A stretch of DNA of 64,000 nt from Actinomadura mexicana (GCF_900188105.1 NZ_FZNP01000001.1:434001-498000), one strand, 5' to 3'. Positions 16,589 to 27,828 are shown, counted from the first letter of the stretch. A program made the numbers and translations. The notes: generated by a model not told the origin, from the letters alone.

Positions 16589-17548
16589 TCACGGCTTGCC
16601 GAGGGCCTTGGCCAGGGCGGTCGCGGTGGAGGCGATCACCTTGTCGTCGTGCGGGACCTGGCGGTTGCGGTTGGTGAAGACCGACAGGACGAGCGGCGCG
16701 TCCGAACCGGGCGTCCACACGATCGCGATGTCGTTGGCGGTGCCGTAGTTGGACGCGCCGCCGGTGCCGGTCTTGTCGCCGACCGTCCAGTCCTTGGGAA
16801 GCCCCGCCCGGATCCGGTTGGCGCCGGTGAGGCTGCCCTTCAGCCAGCCGAGCAGCCGCGCCCGGTCGCGCGCGTGGAGGGTCTTGCCGGTGGTGAGCTT
16901 GGTGAAGGTACGTGCCGCCGCCGCGGGGGTGGTGGTGTCGCGGTCCTCACCCGGCTTCCACTCGGTCAGGTGCGGCTCCGGCCGGTCGAGGCGGCTCGTG
17001 CCGTCGCCGGTGGCGCGGAGGAACCTGGTCAGCCCGCGCGGCCCGCCGAGCTGCCCGAGCAGCGTGTTGCCCGCGAAGCCGTCGGACTTGGTGACCCCGG
17101 CGCGGCAGAGCTGGGCGGGTGTCATGCCGGTGTCGGTGTATTCGGTGGTCTCCGGAGAGTTCTCCGTCAGTTCGGCCATGTCGGCGGGTTTCCAGTGGAG
17201 CACCTTGTCCATCAGTCCGGGCTCGCCGGTGCGCGCTTTCTGCATTACCGCCGCGCAGGCGAAGACCTTGAACATGGAGTCGAACGGGAAGCGCTCGTCG
17301 GCCCGATAGCCGACCGTTCTGCCGGTTCCGAGGTCGATGCCCACGGCGCCGATACGCCCGTCGTAGGACTTCTCCAGTTCTTGCAGCGTCGTGTTCAGGT
17401 CCGCGGGGGCCTGGCCTCCCACCCGAGTGGCGACCGTCGTGGCCTTCGTCTCGCCGGGGGCGGCGGAGGCCGCATAGGCCACCCCGCCCAGCAGCGCGGA
17501 CGCGGTCAGTGTCGCGACTCCCAGTCGCGTTCCGAGGTTTCGGGTCAT
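16589..17548 (-). CDS. bla: class A beta-lactamase
   Basis: A protein of 319 residues with a Sec-type signal peptide (about 1-30, LLGGVAYAASAA). It would hydrolyse beta-lactams outside the membrane by the serine mechanism. The motifs are S91-M-F-K94 (SxxK), S155-D-G157 in place of SDN as in mycobacterial BlaC, the general-base Glu in E191-P-H-L-T195 (canonical ExxLN), and K259-T-G with the following GT. The omega-loop Asn (N170 in Ambler numbering) is Thr here, which may alter deacylation. No blaI/blaR pair is adjacent. The gene is monocistronic, with a perfect palindrome upstream at 17603-17616. Confidence 0.93.
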   Translation of the reverse strand: MTRNLGTRLGVATLTASALLGGVAYAASAAPGETKATTVATRVGGQAPADLNTTLQELEKSYDGRIGAVGIDLGTGRTVGYRADERFPFDSMFKVFACAAVMQKARTGEPGLMDKVLHWKPADMAELTENSPETTEYTDTGMTPAQLCRAGVTKSDGFAGNTLLGQLGGPRGLTRFLRATGDGTSRLDRPEPHLTEWKPGEDRDTTTPAAAARTFTKLTTGKTLHARDRARLLGWLKGSLTGANRIRAGLPKDWTVGDKTGTGGASNYGTANDIAIVWTPGSDAPLVLSVFTNRNRQVPHDDKVIASTATALAKALGKP

Positions 17549-17602
17549 GCCGAGAGAAGATCATGACCTCACGGGTGATGTCCAATATCCAGATGAATCA
17601 CA

Positions 17603-17616
17603 GATCCATATGGATC
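17603..17616. promoter_or_regulatory. 14-bp palindrome upstream of bla
   Basis: GATCCATATGGATC is a perfect palindrome in an AT-richer patch 55 bases before the beta-lactamase start. It could be an operator. It does not contain the TACA-TGTA arms of BlaI sites, so the regulator is unknown. Confidence 0.3.
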
Positions 17617-17675
17617 CCCATATCACTCCTACTGAATGCGCGGTTGAGGCGGCGATTCCGGAGGCGCGGCCCGCC

Positions 17676-17807
17676 TTAGCTCTTGGCCGGTATTTCCACA
17701 TTGGAGTAGTACGGCCGAGAGAAGGGGAATTCGGTGGTGACCCAGTTGGCCACCGCGTTGTAGAGAGTTTCGTAGTGGCCGCTTCGATACACTTTGGAGT
17801 CAGCCAC
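17676..17807 (-). CDS. small 43-residue ORF, unknown
   Basis: A short frame from GTG 17807 to TAA 17676 codes for 43 residues. AGGA lies five bases before the GTG, and the composition is protein-like: aromatic-rich with HYETLYNAVANWVTTEF and SRPYYSNVEIPAKS, with few Arg/Pro runs, unlike the shadow frames around it. It sits in the gap between bla and the gvp-like trio, leftward like both. The frame stays open upstream to about 17880 without a good start. It may be a real small protein or the preserved end of a lost gene. No family is recognised. Confidence 0.4.
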   Translation of the reverse strand: MADSKVYRSGHYETLYNAVANWVTTEFPFSRPYYSNVEIPAKS

Positions 17808-17879
17808 CAGGGTCCTGGGTGAGCGGGACGCACGCCCATCGGGTACCGATAGCAGCAGCCCCAGGTAGGGATGGCGGGG

Positions 17880-18137
17880 TCATTCCGGGGGCGGGGTGAG
17901 CTTGGCGGCTATGGCGTAGTCGATCTGGATGTCCTGGTAGGTGGTCTGGGTCTTGACCTGGTCTGGGAGGTTGGTGCGGGAGCTTCCGGAGGCGGACTCG
18001 TCGGAGGAGCCCTCGGTGAACGTCACCGAGACGTCGGGGACCACGTCGAAGCGGAGTTCGTCGGCCTTCACCCTGGCGGTGAAGAGGATGTCCGCCGTGC
18101 GCTGCAGGTCGGCGTCGGGCAGGTCGCTCGGGCTCAT
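17880..18137 (-). CDS. small acidic protein, last gene of gvp-like trio
   Basis: A protein of 85 residues whose ATG overlaps the upstream stop (ATGA at 18134-18137), so translation is coupled. The sequence reads as helix (LQRTADILFTARVKADEL), a strand with FDVVPDVSVTF, a Ser-rich linker, and QDIQIDYAIAAKL. No known domain is recognised. Its coupling to the repeat protein and the SRPBCC gene suggests they form one assembly, perhaps related to gas-vesicle accessory genes of streptomycetes; this is an inference from context. Confidence 0.65.
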   Translation of the reverse strand: MSPSDLPDADLQRTADILFTARVKADELRFDVVPDVSVTFTEGSSDESASGSSRTNLPDQVKTQTTYQDIQIDYAIAAKLTPPPE

Positions 18138-19453
18138 GATCGCGCGCCTCCTCCTGGCCCCGAGACCATTCGCAGGAGCGCCTTGCCCAGTTCGCGGACG
18201 GAATCCTCGGTCTCGCGCAGGGCGCCCTGGAGCGCCGTGATCTCTTGGTCGCCGTCGGACGTGTCCGCCCCGTCGTTCGTGTCTTGTCCCCCCGCCGGCT
18301 CGTCCTCCTCGCCGGAGGAGTCGTCGAGCTTCGCTCCCTCCTCGTCCCGCTCGGAGGAATCTTCTGGCTCCGTCTCCTCCTTGCCTCGGTCGGAGGAGTC
18401 GTCGCCTTCTTCGTCTTGCTCGGAAGAGTCTTCGGGCTCCGTCTTCCCCCCGCCCTCGCCGGAGGAGTCCTCAGACTCGTCAGGCTCCTTGGCCCGATCT
18501 GAGGAGTCCTGGGACGTCACCGTGTCGGTGGCGCCTTCTGCGGTCTCGGCCGTTTTGCTCGCGGTGTCCGCAACACCCTGGCCGGTGGCCTCGGCGGCCT
18601 GTCCCGCGCCTTCGCCCACGCCTTCGGCGGCGCCACCTGCGCCCTTGCCCACGTCTCGGACGCCCTCCCCTGCTCCTTCGGCGGCACGGCCCGCGCCCTT
18701 GCCCGCCTCGCCGACACCTTCGCCTGCGCCTTCGCCCACCTGTTCGGCTGCCCGGCCGGTGCCCTTGCCCACTTCGCTGACGCCCTCGCCCGCGCCCTCG
18801 CCCACCTCTTCGGCCGCGCGGCCGGCGCCTCGCCCGACCTCGCCGACGCCTTCGCCGGCACCCTTGCCGACGTCCTTGACGGCGCCGCCCGCGCCCTCGC
18901 CGACGTCCTTGACCGCGCCCCCGGCGCCCTCGCCGACGCTCTCGACGGCGCCGCCGGCGCCGCGGCCGACGTCCTCCACGGCGCCCCTGGCGCCCTTGCC
19001 GACCTCGCCCACGGCGGAGCCGGTCCCGGAGCCGATGTCGCTCACCGCCGACTCCAGGCCCCGTCCGATGTGCTGGAGGATCTCCGGGTTGCGGTCGAGG
19101 GTGGTCAGGACGCGGTCGACGATGACGGCGACGTTGTCCAGCCGGACCTGGAGCTCGGCCTGCGCCTCGACTCCCTTGATCTCCAGCTTGACCCGGCCGA
19201 GGAACACGTCCGCGCCGACGTTCAGCTTGAGCATGTCGAGGACCTGGGCGACGAGCGAGACGTGCGCCTCCAGGTTCTCGACCTCCAGCGAGATCTCTTC
19301 CACCTTGAGGTGCGGGACGTCGAGATGGACGTCGGGGCCCTCCGCGGGCTGCGCCCGCCTGTCCGGTCGAACGGTCCTTCCGGTCAGGCCCTCCGAGTCA
19401 TCGCGGGACTCGTTCCGCTCGCGGTCAGCATTGCCGGACGCGCCGTCGCTCAT
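18134..19453 (-). CDS. hendecad-repeat protein, gas-vesicle-accessory-like
   Basis: A protein of 439 residues with an ATG at 19453. After a polar N-tail, residues 41-125 form a compact conserved domain (DVPHLKVEEISLEVENLEAH, then LDMLKLNVGADV) of the type I associate with actinomycete gas-vesicle clusters. Residues 141-295 are about 13 copies of an 11-residue Gly/Ala repeat (GEGAGGAVKDV type), predicted amphipathic helix like LEA or phasin-type surface proteins. Residues 300-410 are an acidic Ser/Asp/Glu tail, and a final helix closes the protein. It is upstream of the 85-residue gene and downstream of the SRPBCC gene. No gvpA is nearby, so the gas-vesicle link is uncertain. Confidence 0.6.
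   Translation of the reverse strand: MSDGASGNADRERNESRDDSEGLTGRTVRPDRRAQPAEGPDVHLDVPHLKVEEISLEVENLEAHVSLVAQVLDMLKLNVGADVFLGRVKLEIKGVEAQAELQVRLDNVAVIVDRVLTTLDRNPEILQHIGRGLESAVSDIGSGTGSAVGEVGKGARGAVEDVGRGAGGAVESVGEGAGGAVKDVGEGAGGAVKDVGKGAGEGVGEVGRGAGRAAEEVGEGAGEGVSEVGKGTGRAAEQVGEGAGEGVGEAGKGAGRAAEGAGEGVRDVGKGAGGAAEGVGEGAGQAAEATGQGVADTASKTAETAEGATDTVTSQDSSDRAKEPDESEDSSGEGGGKTEPEDSSEQDEEGDDSSDRGKEETEPEDSSERDEEGAKLDDSSGEEDEPAGGQDTNDGADTSDGDQEITALQGALRETEDSVRELGKALLRMVSGPGGGARS
18569..19036 (-). repeat. 33-bp coding tandem repeats (11-residue units)
   Basis: About 13 imperfect 33-base units inside the preceding gene encode residues 141-295. The consensus unit is G-(E/K)-G-A-G-x-A-x-E/K-x-V, and two adjacent units (GEGAGGAVKDV) are identical in protein. 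The third bases vary, so selection seems to be on the protein pattern. Confidence 0.85.
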
Positions 19454-19528
19454 CGTTCCCCCCGATGCTCGATCCTGCTTCCCGGGGTGTACATGCCCCC
19501 TCAGCGCCACCTTCCACCAGCGAAGACG

Positions 19529-20668
19529 TCAGGCTCGGGCGCTCTCCGCCTCCTTCTCCTCCTGCTTCGCCTCCGGCTCCTCCTTCTCGTCTTCCTGCTT
19601 CGCCTCCGGCTCCTTCTCGTCCTCCTGCTCTGCCTTCGGCTCTTCCTCGTCCCCCTGCTCTGCCTCCGGCTTGCCCTCGTCTCCCTGCTCTGCTTCCGGC
19701 TTGCCCTCGTCCTCCTGCTTCGCCTCCGGCTTCTCCTCGTCCCCCTGCTTCGCCTCCGGCTGCTCCTTCTCCTCCTCGTCGCGCTCCTTGGCCTCCTGCT
19801 CCTCCTTGAGGGCGTCCTCGTGGGTCTTGACGACCTCGCCGTCGCGGATCTCGCCGCGCCAGCCTTCGACCTCCTCCTGGTCCAGCAGCGTCTTGGTCAT
19901 CATGTGGCGCTTGATGTGCTTGAAGTCCAGGCGGAGGCGGCGGCCCTGGGCGCGCCACATGTTCGCCGTCTTCTCGAAGAAGCCGTCCGGGTGGTACTCG
20001 GCCACCAGCAGGACCCGCGTCATGGACGGCGCGAGCTCGTGGAACGTCACGGCGCCGTCGACATAGCCCTTGGGGCCCTTGGACTTCCAGACGATCCGCT
20101 CGTCGGGGACCTGCTCGATGATCGTCGCTTCCCAGGTGCGGTGGGAGAGGAAGACCTGCGCCCGCCAGTTGATCTTCTCGTCGGACTCCTGCTCGACGCT
20201 CTCCACCTTCTTGGTGAAGCTCGGGTAGTCGGCGAACTGCGTCCACTGGTCGTAGGCCACGCGGCGAGGCAGCCCGACGTCGAACTCCTCCATGATGTTG
20301 GTGACCTTCATCTTGCCCTGGCCGCCGCCCTTGCCGTCCTTGCCGCCGCCGCCTCCGACGGCGTCCTTCACCTTGCCCTTCACCACTTCCTTCGCCCCGG
20401 TGGCGCCCGCGCTGAGCCCCGCCTTGAGCGGAGACTCGCCCTGCGCGAGCTTCTTCGCGCCGGCGGCCGCCGCCTTCCCGGCGACTCCCCCGCCGTTCCC
20501 GCCGTCGAGGTGCTCGGTCAGTCCCTCGGTCAGTCCCTCGATCCGGCCGCTCGCCTTCTCCAGCGCCCGCACCATGAGCGCCTGGGCGAGGGCGCGACCT
20601 GCGTCCTTGAGCTGTTCTACGGGGAGGTCCTGCGCCTTGCTGCCGTTCCCCGTGTCCGCTTCCGTCAT
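19529..20668 (-). CDS. SRPBCC (START-fold) family protein with acidic repeat tail
   Basis: A protein of 379 residues. Residues 1-115 are Ala/Gly-rich helices and a GGGGGKDGKGGGQGK linker. Residues 120-265 form an SRPBCC/polyketide-cyclase-like domain: the start VTNIMEEFDVGLPRRVAYDQ, then TWEATIIEQVPDERIVWKS, and the late GFFEKTANMWRAQGRRLR helix. Residues 296-375 are 10-residue repeats of KPEAEQGDEG type. SRPBCC proteins of this form occur in streptomycete gas-vesicle clusters, where their ligand is unknown. It is the first gene of the leftward trio, with a 75-base gap to the repeat protein. Confidence 0.75.
   Translation of the reverse strand: MTEADTGNGSKAQDLPVEQLKDAGRALAQALMVRALEKASGRIEGLTEGLTEHLDGGNGGGVAGKAAAAGAKKLAQGESPLKAGLSAGATGAKEVVKGKVKDAVGGGGGKDGKGGGQGKMKVTNIMEEFDVGLPRRVAYDQWTQFADYPSFTKKVESVEQESDEKINWRAQVFLSHRTWEATIIEQVPDERIVWKSKGPKGYVDGAVTFHELAPSMTRVLLVAEYHPDGFFEKTANMWRAQGRRLRLDFKHIKRHMMTKTLLDQEEVEGWRGEIRDGEVVKTHEDALKEEQEAKERDEEEKEQPEAKQGDEEKPEAKQEDEGKPEAEQGDEGKPEAEQGDEEEPKAEQEDEKEPEAKQEDEKEEPEAKQEEKEAESARA
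19541..19783 (-). repeat. 30-bp coding repeats, acidic decapeptides
   Basis: About seven imperfect copies of a 30-base unit encode K/E-P-E-A-x-Q-x-D-E-x at the C-terminus of the SRPBCC protein. Slippage-prone purine-rich DNA of this kind often varies in copy number between strains. Confidence 0.8.
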
Positions 20669-20838
20669 GATCGGCCTTCGCTTCCCTAGCCGTTTCCCCT
20701 GACTCTGACGACATAGCCCCAGAAACTGGAGCTAAAACGGCAAAAGCGCCACTGACCAGCAAAAACGAATGATCTACCATCCCTATGCGCGGGAACGGCC
20801 TGGCTTTTCCGGCAGCCCGAATCTGGGTCTTCCCGCCG

Positions 20839-21513
20839 TCAGCCCACGGTGGAACGCGCTACGCGGAAGCCCACGTCGTCGATCCGGAACGTCGGGTGGC
20901 TGCGGCGCCGCACCGAGGCCCTGCAGCTCCAGTGCTCGTCGGACCATCCGCCGCCTCGGAGAACCCGGTAGGCGCCGTAGACGTCGGCGTCGTAGAGGTC
21001 CCAGCACCATTCCCAGACGTTGCCCAGCATGTCGTACAGGCCCCACGCGTTCGGCCGCCTGCCGCCCACGTCGTGAACGTGCTCCCGGGCGTTGCCGCGA
21101 TACCAGGCGATCTCGTCGAGGGGCCCGTACCGCGGGCCGGTCGTGCCGGCACGGCAGGCGTGCTCCCATTCGGCCTCGGTGGGCAGACGGTACCCGTCGG
21201 CGGAGGCGTCCCACTCGGCGCGCTCGCCGTCGGCATGGAGGCGGTACGCGGGCGCCGCCCCCTCACGCCGGGACAGGGCGTTGCAGAAGCGGACCGCGTC
21301 CAGCCAAGAGACGCCTTCGACCGGCAGCCGCTCTCCCCGTGCGGTGCTCGGCCTTTCCGCGGTGACCTGTGCGTACTGCGCCTGGGTGACGGGGAACGCT
21401 CCCAGCCGGTACGGCGCGAGGTCGACCGGCCAGCTGCGCCGCGTCCGCCGGTCCGACAGCGTCACCGTCCCCGCGGGGACGGCGACCATCTCCACCCCGG
21501 TGCTCGCGTTCAT
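20839..21513 (-). CDS. SUMF1/formylglycine-generating-enzyme-like protein
   Basis: A protein of 224 residues with the SUMF1 layout: VTQAQYAQV early, EGVSWLDAVRFCNALS, YRLPTEAEWEHACR (about 120-133), GLYDMLGNVWEWCWD, and a final VLRGGGW...GFRVAR. True formylglycine-generating enzymes need two Cys in the last part of the domain (SYLC...YC in streptomycetes). Here the region reads GGGWSDEHWSCRAS with a single Cys, so sulfatase activation is unlikely. It is more probably a non-catalytic or ergothioneine/tRNA-type FGE-fold protein. No sulfatase gene is nearby. It is transcribed alone, leftward, after the metH region. Confidence 0.8.
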   Translation of the reverse strand: MNASTGVEMVAVPAGTVTLSDRRTRRSWPVDLAPYRLGAFPVTQAQYAQVTAERPSTARGERLPVEGVSWLDAVRFCNALSRREGAAPAYRLHADGERAEWDASADGYRLPTEAEWEHACRAGTTGPRYGPLDEIAWYRGNAREHVHDVGGRRPNAWGLYDMLGNVWEWCWDLYDADVYGAYRVLRGGGWSDEHWSCRASVRRRSHPTFRIDDVGFRVARSTVG

Positions 21514-21683
21514 CAGCAGGTGAGCCTACCGATCGCCACCCGCGGCCCGGAGGCCGCCCGGACGCGGGTTCGACGCCGCTTTGATCACTCGTCTCCTCCG
21601 TCTGATCGCCGCCGCCCCAGGGCCTTCGCGGCGACGCGCTGCGAAGGCCCTGGGAGACCGACCGGTGCGGTCGGAGGAGATTC

Positions 21684-25289
<3,606 letters not shown>

Positions 25290-25300
25290 GTTTTCGAGCA

Positions 25301-25391
25301 CCTCCCATGGAATCTGGGAGGCGCCCTTGCGGAATCAGGTGTCGCGGGCCGAGCGTGGCGGGCTCTCGCCCGTTGCAGCGCCTCTCGGCCC
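25301..25391 (-). promoter_or_regulatory. S-adenosylhomocysteine (SAH) riboswitch, metH leader
   Basis: Read leftward, the leader matches the SAH (ahcY-motif) aptamer. P1 is GGGCCGAG/CTCGGCCC (25384-25391 with 25346-25353). The conserved core is GGCGCTGCAAC, P2 is CGGGC/GCCCG (25368-25372 with 25359-25363) followed by the GCCA joint, and the pseudoknot pairs AGGCGC (25378-25383) with GCGCCT (25319-25324). Immediately after, CCTCCCA (25315-25321) can pair with TGGGAGG (25301-25307), which is the metH ribosome site. This anti-SD arm shares three bases with the pseudoknot, so SAH binding should free the ribosome site and switch metH on. Confidence 0.85.
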
Positions 25392-25459
25392 GGTAACGAG
25401 GTTACATTCCTCGGGGCCGGTGTGTCAGGCGCGCCCGGGGTTGCGGGCAGGATGAGGCG

Positions 25460-26089
25460 ATGCGCGCACGACCGATCTCGCCGTCCCTGGTGGTCGAGGA
25501 GCTGGCCGACCGGATCACGGCGTCCGGTTCTGATTCCTGGACGCGGGTGGCGGTCGACGGGGCGCCGCCCGCGGCGCCTTCGGATCTGGCCGACGCCCTC
25601 GTCTCGCCGCTGCGCGCCCTCGGACGGGACGTCGTGCGGGTGTCGGCGCGCGACTTCCTGCGCCCGGCCTCGCTGCGCTACGAGCACGGGCGGAATGACC
25701 CGGACGTCTTCTACGACGAGTGGCTCGACGTGGGCGGGCTCGTCCGGGAGGTGCTGGGGCCGCTGGAGCCGTCCGGCACGGGGAGGGTCCTGCCGAGCCT
25801 GTGGGACGCGGCGCTCGACAGGTCGACGAGGGCGGGCTACGTCCCCGTCCGGCCCGGCGGGGTCCTGCTGCTGGACGGCTCGCTGCTGCTCGGCCGGGGG
25901 CTGCCGTTCGAGCTGACCGTCCACCTGTTCCTGTCGCGCGGGGCGCTGGCCCGCCGCACGGCCGGGGACGAGGCGTGGACGCTTCCCGCCTACGCGCGCT
26001 ATGACGCCGAGGTCGAGCCCGTGCGCACCGCCGACGTCGCCCTGAAGATGGACGACCCCGGCCACCCGGCGCTGGTCACCGACGCCTAG
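25460..26089 (+). CDS. uridine kinase-like protein lacking a P-loop
   Basis: A protein of 209 residues, divergent from metH. The architecture is that of uridine-kinase-like P-loop proteins: RVAVDGAPPAAPSDLADAL where the P-loop should be, DVVRVSARDFLRP, YDEWLDVGGLVREVLGPL, and GGVLLLDGSLLLGRGLPFEL, which resembles the Walker B/lid segment. The G-x-x-x-x-G-K-S signature is absent (GAPPAAPS), so ATP binding in the usual way is doubtful. Many actinomycete paralogues share this loss. The stop overlaps the convergent DUF6221 gene by four bases. Confidence 0.75.
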   Translation: MRARPISPSLVVEELADRITASGSDSWTRVAVDGAPPAAPSDLADALVSPLRALGRDVVRVSARDFLRPASLRYEHGRNDPDVFYDEWLDVGGLVREVLGPLEPSGTGRVLPSLWDAALDRSTRAGYVPVRPGGVLLLDGSLLLGRGLPFELTVHLFLSRGALARRTAGDEAWTLPAYARYDAEVEPVRTADVALKMDDPGHPALVTDA

Positions 26090-26475
26090 GGCCGCCATTC
26101 CTCCTGGTAGCCGGGGTGGTGGGCGTAGGGCAGGGCCAGGAGGCGCAGGACCGTCTCGCGGACGGACTGCGCCGCGTCGAACCCGGGGGGGCGGTGGCCC
26201 TGGCCGAGGATCCAGGCCTGCTTCTCGTAGTCGTCGACGATCTGGCGCTTGGCGGCCACCTCGGCGAGCGCGCGGGAGGGGTCGTGGCGGGCGATGTGCT
26301 CGGCGTACGCGCCGTTCTCCGCCGTCGCGACGTAGGCGGAGGCGTCCGTGCCGGGATCGCCGGTGTCGGTGCTGACCGTGCCGGAGGGGGCCGCCTTCCA
26401 GGGGGTGCCGGAGCAGGCGCGGGCCATCTGCTCGTCCCTGTCCAGCCGGGCGCGGAGGAACTCCACCAAATCCAT
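26086..26475 (-). CDS. DUF6221 family protein
   Basis: A protein of 129 residues typical of DUF6221: an MDLVEFLRARLDRDEQMARA start, a middle with HIARHDPSRALAEVAAKRQI, and a C-terminal ETVLRLLALPYAHHPGYQEEW. The family is widespread in actinomycetes and is found in chromosomes and prophage-like regions; its function is unknown. The ATG at 26475 has no strong ribosome site. It is convergent with the uridine-kinase-like gene and shares four bases with it. Confidence 0.85.
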   Translation of the reverse strand: MDLVEFLRARLDRDEQMARACSGTPWKAAPSGTVSTDTGDPGTDASAYVATAENGAYAEHIARHDPSRALAEVAAKRQIVDDYEKQAWILGQGHRPPGFDAAQSVRETVLRLLALPYAHHPGYQEEWRP

Positions 26476-26574
26476 AGGGCCATCCTGCCCCTTGCGGAGC
26501 GGGACGGCCCTATGGCCACCGGACTGCCCGTAGACGCGGGACGGCCCCGCGGGTATGGGTCGGGCGGCGGAGGG

Positions 26575-27828
26575 TCAGGCGGCGCAGTTGCCGGTGACCG
26601 GCTTGCCCGCGAAGCGGTCGCCGAGGAAGGTCATCGCGTCGGGCTCGCTCCAGAGCATTCCGGTGGCGTGCTCGGCGAAGGTGTAGGTCTTCCAGGTGAC
26701 ATTGGCGCCCTTCGCGCACCACGCCTTGTGGAGGGCGTCGGCCTGCGCGGCGGGGATGATCTCGTCGTAGACGGCCTGCGTCTGGAGCACCGGGGCGCTC
26801 GGGGCGGTGGAGCCGAGCTTGTTGGCGTCCAGGCGCCGCTGCCACTCGGGCGTGGCCAGCGGGTCGGTGGTCGTGTAGTCGCTGATGTGCCTGAACGCGG
26901 TCTGCACGACCGTGAGGGGCCCGTCGAAGCCGACCAGGCACATGTCCTGGGCCTTGGCCAGCAGCTCGCGGCCCTCGTCGTTGAGGTACCCGGCCAGGTC
27001 GAGCTCGGGATAGGCGGCGTCGTAGCCGACGGCGGCCATGAACATGAGCGCGACGAACGGGGAGCCGTCCAGTCCCTTGGCGACGGCCCGCAGGTCCGCC
27101 GGGACGCCGCCCGCGAACACGCCCTTGATCGCCAGCTCGGGGGCGTAGGTCTTCGCCAGCTCCGCCGCCCAGCCCGCGGTGGTGCCGCCCTGGGAGTAGC
27201 CCCAGAGGCCGACCGGCGCGCCGCCGAGCCCGGCGTCCGGGAGGCGCTGCGCGGCGCGGGCGACGTTCAGCAGGGCCCGGCCCTGGGAGGTGCCGACCTC
27301 GTAGGTGTGCTGGCCGGGGGTGCCGAGGCCCTCCATGTCGGTGACGGCGACGGCCCAGCCGCGGCTGAGCGCGTCGGCGATGAACAGCTCCTCGTAGTCC
27401 ATGCCCTGCGTGAGGGTGTAGGACGGGGCGCAGGCGTCGCCGAGTCCGCGCGTCCCGACGGCGTAGGAGACGAGCGGCCGCTCGCCCTGGCCCGTCCACT
27501 GCCTGGTGGGGACGAGGACCATGCCCGAGACGGCGGTCGGCCGCCCCTGCGCCGTCTCCGACCGGTACAGCACCTGCCAGGACTTGACGCCCTCGTACGG
27601 CGAGTGGCCGATCGGGTCCACGGTGAACACCGCGGGACGCGACCGGATGACGTCACCGGGCGCGCCCGCCGGGAGCGGGGAGGGCGGCTGGTAGAACGGA
27701 TCCTCGGCCGGGGGCCTGGGGTCCTGCGGCGCCGCGGCGGCGGTGCCCTGCAGGGCGGCCGCCGTCATGGCGAGGCCGACGCACGACGCCGCAGCGGCGC
27801 GCACGAGCCGGCGAACGATGATGGACAT
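26575..27828 (-). CDS. secreted lipase/triacylglycerol esterase
   Basis: A protein of 417 residues. The ATG at 27828, after GAAGGGTTACCC, starts a signal peptide (RRLVRAAAASCVGLAMTAA, cleavage near AAAAP, about residue 33). The alpha/beta-hydrolase core belongs to the secretory lipase family (LIP-like): nucleophile elbow GLWGYSQGG (about 205-213), acid segment around VLQTQAVYDEIIP, and the His in FAEHATGM. Paired Cys (DACAPS, DMCLV, KAWCAKG, GNCAA) probably form disulfides outside the cell. It is a single gene. Substrate length cannot be read. Confidence 0.9.
   Translation of the reverse strand: MSIIVRRLVRAAAASCVGLAMTAAALQGTAAAAPQDPRPPAEDPFYQPPSPLPAGAPGDVIRSRPAVFTVDPIGHSPYEGVKSWQVLYRSETAQGRPTAVSGMVLVPTRQWTGQGERPLVSYAVGTRGLGDACAPSYTLTQGMDYEELFIADALSRGWAVAVTDMEGLGTPGQHTYEVGTSQGRALLNVARAAQRLPDAGLGGAPVGLWGYSQGGTTAGWAAELAKTYAPELAIKGVFAGGVPADLRAVAKGLDGSPFVALMFMAAVGYDAAYPELDLAGYLNDEGRELLAKAQDMCLVGFDGPLTVVQTAFRHISDYTTTDPLATPEWQRRLDANKLGSTAPSAPVLQTQAVYDEIIPAAQADALHKAWCAKGANVTWKTYTFAEHATGMLWSEPDAMTFLGDRFAGKPVTGNCAA

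Noticed and set aside
17603..17616. Palindrome upstream of bla as a BlaI operator
   Set aside because: It lacks the TACA/TGTA core of BlaI sites, and no blaI or blaR gene is nearby, so it is reported only as an unassigned palindrome.
18569..19036. Tandem 33-bp repeats as a possible CRISPR array
   Set aside because: There are no unique spacers; the repeats are contiguous, in frame and encode an 11-residue pattern. No other CRISPR-like array or cas gene was seen in the window.
17871..20066. Ser/Pro-rich plus-strand frame opposite the gvp-like trio
   Set aside because: It is the mirror of the Gly/Ala and acidic repeats on the minus strand, where ribosome sites and coupled starts are found.
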